Translations under genes and position numbers: made by a program | In this document: positions 1 through 5,793 of the stretch, piece by piece | How the letters are laid out: each line of letters begins with the position of its first letter | Position numbering within the stretch: position 1 is the stretch's first letter | Notes under the pieces: model-generated | Database searches by the model: none | What the model saw: only the letters and a program-made list of their open reading frames with translations | Told to the model about the DNA's origin: nothing | Source: Hyphomicrobiales bacterium | Lineage (GTDB): Bacteria; Pseudomonadota; Alphaproteobacteria; Rhizobiales; Devosiaceae | NCBI GenBank assembly: GCA_015487985.1 | Contig: WFOP01000065.1 | Location: 1-7,449 of the forward strand | DNA length: 7,449 nucleotides | Direction: 5' to 3'

Positions 1-674
1 GCTTTGAGGCCTACAAAACTCTGGTGGTGCGCCCGTTTTTCAAAGATCATTTTGCACGCCTTGACCGCCAGATTGTCACCGTGGATGCCCTGCGCGCCCT
101 CAACGCCGGCGCTGATGCGGTGACCGATCTGCAAAATGCACTGGTTTCGGTTCTGCCCTGTTTTCGTCAGGGGTCAAACAATCCCCTCACATGGATTGTT
201 GCGCGCAAAATAGATAAAATCCTGTTCGCCGCCACCAAGGCCGACCATGTGCACCACACCTCCCATGATCGCCTTCAGGCCATCATCAGCCAGTTGGTTG
301 CCAAAGCATCCCGCGCCGCAAAATTCTCCGGGGCGCAAACAAAAGCCCTGGCCATCGCCTCCATCCGCGCCACCTCCCAGGGGGTCATCAATGACAAAAA
401 GGGGGAACTTGAATGTCTTATCGGAGTTCCCGAAAAGGGGGAAAAGCTGGACAAAACCACCTATGACGGCAAAACACAAATTGCCTTGTTTCCCGGGGAC
501 TTACCGGAAAATCCCGAATCAGTTTTTCAGCCTGACCTAAAGCCCGGCCTCCTTAATTTCATGCGGTTTGCGCCCCCCCCGAACCTTGCATCGAACAGTG
601 CCCAAAATCAGGGCTTCCCCCATATCAGAATGGATCAGGCCCTGGAATTTTTATTGGCGGACTGGATGAAATGA
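1..674 (+). CDS. ycjX: YcjX-like P-loop NTPase (DUF463), 3' part only
   Basis: The reading frame is open from the window edge (first full codon at position 3) to TGA at 672-674, giving about 223 C-terminal residues of a protein that is normally 450-490 residues long. Membership of the YcjX/DUF463 family is recognised from overall sequence character and from the ycjF gene that follows directly. A TKAD motif (234-245) matches the G4-type base-recognition motif of TRAFAC GTPase-like proteins; the Walker A region lies upstream, outside the window. In Escherichia coli ycjX and ycjF are neighbours near the phage-shock genes, and ycjX is heat-shock inducible. The biochemical role is not firmly known. 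The stop overlaps the ycjF start (ATGA, 671-674), so the two are probably translationally coupled. A run of eight C (573-580) lies in frame and encodes part of an Ala-Pro-Pro-Pro stretch. The GTG at 24 is not the start, because the frame continues upstream of it. Confidence 0.85.
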   Translation, partial: FEAYKTLVVRPFFKDHFARLDRQIVTVDALRALNAGADAVTDLQNALVSVLPCFRQGSNNPLTWIVARKIDKILFAATKADHVHHTSHDRLQAIISQLVAKASRAAKFSGAQTKALAIASIRATSQGVINDKKGELECLIGVPEKGEKLDKTTYDGKTQIALFPGDLPENPESVFQPDLKPGLLNFMRFAPPPNLASNSAQNQGFPHIRMDQALEFLLADWMK

Positions 675-1741
675 GAAAACCCACAGCCCAAACCCTAAGC
701 ACCCCGAACACCAAAGAAAAAGCGCCTGCCGCAAATTCCCCCGGATCCAACCAGCCCGGCAAAGGAACTGCACGCAAGCCCCGGGCATTCACTGCAGAAA
801 TTGCGACACCGGACACCCCACAATCCGAAAACTGGCTCGAAATCCAAACCTCTCAAATCGACCCGCAAATGTTGAACAAAAAGCGGCCAAACTGGTTTTT
901 GCGGCTCGCTCTGGCAACCGGCGCATTGCTTGTCTCGCTAAGCGTGGCCCTGATGGCTGATCGCCTGATCGCCGATCTTTTCGCCCGCTATGACTGGTTG
1001 GGCTGGATGGGTCTGGCTCTGCTGGGTCTGTTTGTTGTGGCGATGCTGGTGCTGGTGATACGTGAGTTTTTAGCCCTGAAAAGCCTGAAAAACCTTGACA
1101 ATCTCCGCCAACAAACCGCAGACGCCCTTCAGGCCGACACCCCCCAGCGCGCCAGAACTATCCTGATAAAACTGCACCAGCTTTATCAGACCCGGCCCGA
1201 TCTTGCCAGCGCCCGCCAACAATTGGAAGCCGATTTAAGGGATGAACTGGATGGCTCCCCCATGCTCCACGCCGCCGAACGGCGCTTAATGTCGCCACTG
1301 GATATAAAAGCAAAAGAGATGACCGCCGCCACTGCCCGCCGGGTAGCCATCGTCACCGCAATTTCCCCCCGGGCAATCGTTGATATTGCATTTGTCGCCT
1401 ATGAATCCCTGAAACTGGCCAGAAATATCGCCACCCTTTATGGCGCCCGGCCCGGATTTTTTGGCTCGTGGCGATTGGCGGGGGAAATTCTAGCCCATCT
1501 GGCAATCACCGGCGGCGTTGCCCTTGGGGACAGCGTGGTGCAGCAGCTGTTGGGCCATGGACTGGCGGCAAAAGTCTCGGCCCGGCTTGGGGAAGGGCTG
1601 GTAAACGGATTAATGAGCGTGCGGGTTGGCATCGCCGCCATGCGCGTCACCCGCCCCATGCCCTTTGACCGCCTCAAACAACCAAAGGTGATGGATTTTA
1701 TGAGCGACCTGGCGAAAATCACCAAAAGTGAAAGCGACTAA
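671..1741 (+). CDS. ycjF: YcjF family inner-membrane protein (DUF697/TIGR01620)
   Basis: This 356-residue protein has the usual layout of the YcjF/TIGR01620 family. A hydrophilic Pro/Ala/Lys-rich N-terminal tail (about 1-72) is followed by two transmembrane helices (about 75-98 and 110-132), then a charged helical linker (about 135-215). The C-terminal DUF697 domain has further weakly hydrophobic helices (about 268-295 and 305-325). It is expected in the inner membrane with the tail and linker in the cytoplasm. The ATG at 671 overlaps the ycjX stop as ATGA, so it is read as the second gene of a ycjXF operon and the likely membrane partner of the YcjX NTPase. The stop at 1739-1741 lies 7 nt from the stop of the convergent dehydratase gene, and no hairpin terminator fits between them. 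Family assignment is confident; molecular function is not established. Confidence 0.9.
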   Translation: MRKPTAQTLSTPNTKEKAPAANSPGSNQPGKGTARKPRAFTAEIATPDTPQSENWLEIQTSQIDPQMLNKKRPNWFLRLALATGALLVSLSVALMADRLIADLFARYDWLGWMGLALLGLFVVAMLVLVIREFLALKSLKNLDNLRQQTADALQADTPQRARTILIKLHQLYQTRPDLASARQQLEADLRDELDGSPMLHAAERRLMSPLDIKAKEMTAATARRVAIVTAISPRAIVDIAFVAYESLKLARNIATLYGARPGFFGSWRLAGEILAHLAITGGVALGDSVVQQLLGHGLAAKVSARLGEGLVNGLMSVRVGIAAMRVTRPMPFDRLKQPKVMDFMSDLAKITKSESD

Positions 1742-1748
1742 CTTCAGT

Positions 1749-2720
1749 TCACACTTTGGGGAAACTGCCCCCCAACACACAATTAAAATCTTTGGTGTCA
1801 ATATTGCCACCGGACAAAATGACAGCCACCGCCTTGCCGGCCATTTTTTCACGCTCCTGCATTAAACCCGCCAACGCCGCAGCGCCCGCCCCCTCGCTCA
1901 CCTGATGGATTGACCGGAAATAAATCCGCATAGCCTCGGCAATTTCATGTTCTGAAACACAAATTATCCTGTCTGCGCCTTGCCGATAAATATCAAATGC
2001 GGCCTGAACCGGCACCCGAACCGCCATCCCGTCAGCAAAGGTTTTGGCTGAATTTGTTTCAACCAGCTCCCCCTGATCAACGCTAAGCTTTGCCGTCATG
2101 GCATGTTCTGAAACCACCCCGACGATTTTTGTTTTTAACCCCAGCGCATCCCGCGCCAGAATTGTACCGCAAATTCCAGAACCGCACCCGATGGGTATAT
2201 AAATGGTGTCAAGATGCGGTGCGCCGCTTAACAGTTCAAACGCATAAGTGGCCACCCCCCGCACCAACTCGGTATGAAAAGCGGGAACAATCAGCCAGTC
2301 ATTGATTTTTGCCTGCCGCGCCGCCTCCAAACGCGCTTCGTCAAAATCTTCGCCAAACTCCACCAGATTGGCCCCGAAAGCCTTCATGGCCAGATTTTTC
2401 TCTTTGGAGTTTCCCTTGGGCACAAAAATATTGGCGCTTAATCCGGCTCTGCTCGCCGCTCTTGACTGTGCTTGGCCATGATTGCCCCTGGTGGCGGTGA
2501 CAAGGCCGGTTACGTCCGGCCGGGTCCGTTGCACCCAGTCAACAAAAGTAATGCCCCCACGCACTTTGAATGCGCCGGTTGGCGTGTGGTTTTCATGCTT
2601 CACCCAGGTTTCGCAGCCGACTATTTCACTCAATAACGGCCAGACATATTGCGCGGTCGCGCTCATCTGCCCATAAACCAGTGCACAGGCCTGCTCCAAT
2701 TCCAAGGCAGAAAACTTCAT
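1749..2720 (-). CDS. PLP-dependent threonine/serine dehydratase-like ammonia-lyase
   Basis: A 323-residue fold-type II pyridoxal-phosphate enzyme of the threonine dehydratase (COG1171) group. Enzymes of this group remove water and ammonia from Thr or Ser to give 2-oxo acids. K52 in TGAFKVRGG is the expected Schiff-base lysine. TRGNHGQA (77-84) is the Asn loop that holds the substrate carboxylate. GCGSGICG (178-185) occupies the place of the phosphate-binding glycine loop, and S303 in LSGGNID should contact the pyridine nitrogen. No ACT regulatory domain follows, so it resembles the short catabolic type rather than IlvA. An ATG at 2804 would add 28 residues but lies inside the upstream ferredoxin gene; I chose the ATG at 2720, where the family N-terminus begins, with GGG 8 nt upstream. 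It sits 14 nt after the ferredoxin stop and is probably the last gene of the reductase-ferredoxin operon. Substrate is uncertain; related lyases (for example EutB-type) act on other hydroxy or diamino acids. Confidence 0.85.
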   Translation of the reverse strand: MKFSALELEQACALVYGQMSATAQYVWPLLSEIVGCETWVKHENHTPTGAFKVRGGITFVDWVQRTRPDVTGLVTATRGNHGQAQSRAASRAGLSANIFVPKGNSKEKNLAMKAFGANLVEFGEDFDEARLEAARQAKINDWLIVPAFHTELVRGVATYAFELLSGAPHLDTIYIPIGCGSGICGTILARDALGLKTKIVGVVSEHAMTAKLSVDQGELVETNSAKTFADGMAVRVPVQAAFDIYRQGADRIICVSEHEIAEAMRIYFRSIHQVSEGAGAAALAGLMQEREKMAGKAVAVILSGGNIDTKDFNCVLGGSFPKV

Positions 2721-2734
2721 GACGTATACCCTGT

Positions 2735-3051
2735 TTATTTCGCCGATGAAGGGGCCAGTTCCAGCTTGAGACCATCCAGCTCGTCCCGCATCAAAATCTG
2801 GCATGACAGTCGGGAGTTTTTCCGCGTGTCCGCCACCGTATCAAGCATCGCCTCTTCTTCATCCGAAGCGGGGATCAGCTTATCCATCCATTCAGGATCA
2901 ACAAAAACATGACAGGTGGCACACGCGCATGCCCCCCCGCACTCAGCCCGTATATTCATCCCCCAGTCGCGCATGACCTCCATGGCCCGCCAACCCTCCA
3001 GCGCTTCAAGCCTGTGTTCAACACCGTCCTGATCTGTGACCAGCAAAATCA

Positions 3052-3052
<1 letters not shown>
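2735..3052 (-). CDS. Adrenodoxin-type [2Fe-2S] ferredoxin (operon copy)
   Basis: This 105-residue soluble ferredoxin carries the vertebrate/bacterial adrenodoxin-type cluster motif C38-x5-C44-x2-C47-x36-C84, with the typical ECGGACACATCHV context. Length and motif spacing are normal for the family, whose members pass single electrons from a flavoprotein reductase to P450s, Fe-S cluster assembly or other oxygenases. The ATG at 3052 overlaps the TAA of the reductase gene by one base (TAATG), which implies translational coupling and near-equimolar synthesis. The reductase is therefore the likely electron donor. The acidic region after C47 (DEEEAM, about 64-69) is where partner reductases bind in adrenodoxin. 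The downstream dehydratase gene starts 14 nt after the stop. The electron acceptor is not encoded in the window. Confidence 0.93.
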
Positions 3053-4305
<1,253 letters not shown>

Positions 4306-4361
4306 GGTTGTCTCCAGTCGATGCATTGATTCACCATAGTCACGTCCTGACGCTCAAATGC

Positions 4362-4383
4362 GCTTACAAATGTGTTTGTAAGC
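4362..4383. promoter_or_regulatory. Perfect 9-bp-arm palindrome, TetR-type operator candidate
   Basis: The arms GCTTACAAA (4362-4370) and TTTGTAAGC (4375-4383) are exact reverse complements around a 4-bp spacer TGTG. The TTACA-N8-TGTAA core is like operators bound by TetR/AcrR-family dimers. It lies 57 bp upstream of the ATG at 4305 and about 280 bp upstream of the reductase start, in the only region where the promoter of that operon can lie. No T-run follows either arm, so it is not an intrinsic terminator. No regulator gene is in the window, so the binding protein is unknown. Confidence 0.5.
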
Positions 4384-4464
4384 AAACTCTAATACCTGTC
4401 TGTACTATCAGGGCTGTCCCAACGTTGAGAAAAATCAAAGACTGCAAAAAACAAAACAAACGAC

Positions 4465-4492
4465 GCCCAAAGCATGTCTGCCCAAAGCATGT
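4465..4492. repeat. Tandem 13-bp direct repeat, 15-bp period
   Basis: GCCCAAAGCATGT occurs exactly at 4465-4477 and again at 4480-4492, separated by two bases. It sits in the non-coding region between the second ferredoxin gene and the reductase operon. Two identical sites 15 bp apart could be a tandem protein-binding site or a simple duplication; no known motif was recognised. Confidence 0.6.
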
Positions 4493-4589
4493 TCTCTGGC
4501 TCGACTCGTGGATAGTACCGATTTTGGGATAAAAGACATGGCGCTAAACAAAAACATGTTGAGTGAATAGGATTGAACGCAACACGCTT

Positions 4590-4620
4590 TAAGAAAAACA
4601 GGGCCGGTTTTATCCCTGTT
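4590..4620 (-). terminator. Intrinsic terminator of the second ferredoxin gene
   Basis: Read on the minus strand, AACAGGG (4620-4614) pairs exactly with CCCTGTT (4603-4597) around a 10-nt loop, and the second arm runs into TTTTCTT. This is a classic hairpin plus T-tract. The first arm includes the final codons, and the TAA stop (4612-4610) lies in the loop. It should make the ferredoxin transcript monocistronic and separate it from the reductase operon downstream. Confidence 0.75.
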
Positions 4621-4930
4621 GCTCTGGAATATCGACCACAAGTCCATCAAATTCATCGCTAACGATAATCTGGCAGGACAGGCGGGAGCTTGGTTTTACC
4701 TCGAATGCAAAGTCCAGCATGTCCTCTTCCATGGCAGAAGGCGGGCCAACTTTTTCAGTCCAGCCCTCCCCCACATAAACGTGGCATGTTGCACAGGTGC
4801 ATGCACCTCCACATTCAGCAACAATTCCGGGAACGGAGTTCTTTAAGGCCGTCTCCATAACACTGGCGCCATTTTCCGCCTGCGTTTCGTGAACGGTCCC
4901 ATTCGCTTCGACAAATGTGATTTTGGTCAT
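4610..4930 (-). CDS. Adrenodoxin-type [2Fe-2S] ferredoxin (stand-alone copy)
   Basis: A 106-residue ferredoxin with the cluster motif C40-x5-C46-x2-C49-x36-C86, the same spacing as the operon copy at 2735-3052. It is clearly a paralogue: both share ECGGAC-CATCHV and the SRLSCQI segment around the last cysteine, but differ widely elsewhere. This copy has the more typical FdVI/FdxB-like sequence of alphaproteobacteria, with an NG turn near residue 10 and a GEGW loop after the cluster. The ATG at 4930 is preceded by AGG 9 nt upstream. It has its own sigma70-like promoter and a hairpin terminator, so it is probably expressed separately from the reductase operon. Likely partners are the reductase at 3052-4080 or another one elsewhere. 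Its acceptor (P450, Fe-S assembly, hydroxylase) cannot be read from this context. Confidence 0.93.
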   Translation of the reverse strand: MTKITFVEANGTVHETQAENGASVMETALKNSVPGIVAECGGACTCATCHVYVGEGWTEKVGPPSAMEEDMLDFAFEVKPSSRLSCQIIVSDEFDGLVVDIPEQQG

Positions 4931-4990
4931 TGACTACTACCTGCAACAGATTTTCCAGCATATTTTCTGTGATGGCATATAGCGGCACCC

Positions 4991-5038
4991 GCCGTTCCGG
5001 GCAATATCAAAAACGAAATTGCGCGGGTCAAGAACGGC
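4991..5038. repeat. 7-bp inverted repeat flanking the ferredoxin promoter
   Basis: GCCGTTC (4991-4997) and GAACGGC (5032-5038) are exact reverse complements 34 bp apart. One arm abuts the -35 box and the other covers the predicted start site, with centres 41 bp apart, close to four helical turns. This suits a pair of operator half-sites. As an RNA hairpin the loop would be large and no T-run follows, so it is unlikely to be a terminator for the Hpt gene. Confidence 0.4.
5003..5031 (-). promoter_or_regulatory. Sigma70-like promoter of the stand-alone ferredoxin
   Basis: On the minus strand TTGACC (5031-5026) and GATATT (5008-5003) are separated by exactly 17 bp, matching the -35 and -10 hexamers at five and four of six positions. 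The expected start of transcription is near 4996, giving a leader of about 65 nt before the ferredoxin ATG at 4930. It lies in the 109-nt gap after the Hpt gene stop, so the ferredoxin need not depend on Hpt transcription. Confidence 0.55.
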
Positions 5039-5039
5039 T

Positions 5040-5423
5040 TTATTCCCCCAGCAACTCGGTAATGAAGTGATGCACCTCTTCAACCCCCATCCGCAAATCC
5101 GCAAGGGATTCATGACAAAGCACCCCGTTGGTTTGAATTTCTTTTTCTGCCGCGCGCGCCAGCAATGCAACATTTGTCGCCCCCACACCGGCGGCGGCCC
5201 CTTTTATCGAATGCAGGTTGAACAATACCACGCTGGTATCAATCGAACCGCGAATTCGGCTCATATATGTTTGCACCATCTGATCAAACATATGCAGAAT
5301 TTCGCTTTCAAGACCCGGATCGCCAAGAGACTGACGCGATAAATGAACCAAATCGATCGGTCGAGACGCGATCGGCGCCCCCAGCGCTAGTTCCTCATCC
5401 AGGACTTTTTCCAAAGCGGCCAT
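5040..5423 (-). CDS. Stand-alone Hpt-domain phosphotransfer protein
   Basis: A 127-residue soluble protein built almost entirely of one Hpt four-helix bundle. The phosphorylatable histidine is H71 in HSIKGAAAGVGA, which matches the Hpt signature HxxKGxxxxxG. About 35 N-terminal residues precede the first helix (around 36-62), with two more helices after the histidine helix. There is no receiver, kinase or membrane segment, so it would shuttle phosphate between a hybrid histidine kinase and a response regulator encoded elsewhere. The ATG at 5423 has an excellent SD, GGAG (5431-5434) 7 nt upstream. A -35-like TTGACC (5485-5480) lies upstream, but its -10 is poor. The gene is divergent from the GPR/RgsE-like gene and shares its 370-bp control region. 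The family is clear; the phosphorelay it serves is not. Confidence 0.88.
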   Translation of the reverse strand: MAALEKVLDEELALGAPIASRPIDLVHLSRQSLGDPGLESEILHMFDQMVQTYMSRIRGSIDTSVVLFNLHSIKGAAAGVGATNVALLARAAEKEIQTNGVLCHESLADLRMGVEEVHHFITELLGE

Positions 5424-5556
5424 AATGTTTCTCCGGAGATTTGACAGGTTTTACTCATCTGGTTCCCCTCAGGTTGCGCGGTCAAAGTGAATATCCCCTT
5501 AATTCAGCCAAAAAGGCGCAAAAACCTGCCAAAAGAACTTCTCCCACACATTGGCG

Positions 5557-5571
5557 TTAACCTTTTATTAA
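5557..5571. promoter_or_regulatory. CtrA-type binding box (TTAA-N7-TTAA)
   Basis: TTAA (5557-5560), seven bases, TTAA (5568-5571) is an exact match to the full CtrA consensus of alphaproteobacteria, and the first half extends to TTAACC as in the preferred form. It is the only full match I found in the window, and it falls in the one divergent intergenic region. It lies just upstream of the -35 of the candidate plus-strand promoter, a usual place for activation, and could also act on the Hpt gene. Confidence 0.6.
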
Positions 5572-5576
5572 ATTTA

Positions 5577-5605
5577 TTTTCAGAATGCGCGATTCTTGCT
5601 ATAAG
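5577..5605 (+). promoter_or_regulatory. Candidate promoter of the growth-pole gene
   Basis: TTTTCA (5577-5582), a 17-bp spacer and TATAAG (5600-5605) give an acceptable sigma70-type promoter with a weak -35, as expected for an activator-dependent promoter next to the CtrA box. A GANTC site (GATTC, 5591-5595) lies in the spacer, where CcrM methylation could affect activity. The start would be near 5612, leaving a leader of about 180 nt. Confidence 0.35.
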
Positions 5606-5639
5606 AGGGATATGGTTCCGGCGCGCGGCGGCGTTGGGC

Positions 5640-5767
5640 TCGTAAAAAAAGTGTCGGTTTTGGGTGAATTTGAACCGACCTGGCCGTTTTGGGGCTGTTT
5701 TACGACTCCAAAACACCGCATATCGTCGCCGTTTTGTGGCAAACGGGCATATCGTTGAGAAATGCCC
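5640..5767 (+). promoter_or_regulatory. Hairpin-rich 5' leader, possible pseudoknot
   Basis: Several exact pairings can be drawn in the leader RNA. GTCGGTT (5653-5659) pairs with AACCGAC (5673-5679). GTTTTGGGG (5686-5694) pairs with CTCCAAAAC (5706-5714) with one G-U pair. GGGCAT (5745-5750) pairs with ATGCCC (5762-5767). TCGTAAAA (5640-5647) pairs with TTTTACGA (5698-5705), which is the loop of the second hairpin, so the two together would form a pseudoknot. The last hairpin ends 26 nt before the start codon. It matches no riboswitch class that I recognise. Confidence 0.35.
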
Positions 5768-5793
5768 AATGTTTTTAAGAGTTGTAAAAGAGT

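Larger units (their letters stand above)
4306..4609. other. Non-coding region upstream of the reductase operon
   Basis: About 300 bp lie between the small broken gene and the end of the second ferredoxin gene. Short open frames here on both strands have no SD, no family resemblance and unlikely composition, so I treat it as non-coding. It holds, from high to low coordinate on the minus strand, the ferredoxin terminator, a tandem 13-bp repeat, an A/T-rich stretch, a perfect palindrome and finally the GGAG of the small gene. No convincing -35/-10 pair for the reductase operon was found, although its promoter should be here. Confidence 0.7.
5424..5793. other. Divergent Hpt / growth-pole control region
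   Basis: This 370-bp gap between two divergent starts contains no convincing gene. It holds the SD of the Hpt gene inside a 10-bp palindrome (5430-5439), a CtrA-type box, a candidate promoter toward the growth-pole gene, GANTC sites at 5591-5595 and 5704-5708, and from about 5640 a stretch dense in inverted and direct repeats. A 48-codon frame (5612-5758, plus strand) starts almost exactly where transcription is predicted to start; it has only a badly spaced SD and no recognisable product. Confidence 0.7.

Noticed and set aside
1742..1748. Search for a bidirectional terminator between ycjF and the dehydratase gene
   Set aside because: Only 7 bp separate the two stops and no hairpin with a T-run is visible there or just inside either gene.
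4411..4426. GGGCTGTCCC followed by AACGTT, resembling the end of some insertion sequences
   Set aside because: No matching inverted end, transposase remnant or target duplication was found within the window; the resemblance is only a few bases.
4435..4656. 73-codon minus-strand frame overlapping the end of the second ferredoxin gene
   Set aside because: It runs through the terminator and the ferredoxin coding end in another frame and has no family resemblance.
5430..5439. Perfect 10-bp palindrome TCTCCGGAGA over the SD of the Hpt gene
   Set aside because: With no loop it cannot fold into a stable hairpin, and the GGAG inside it is explained by ribosome binding; an operator role has no further support.
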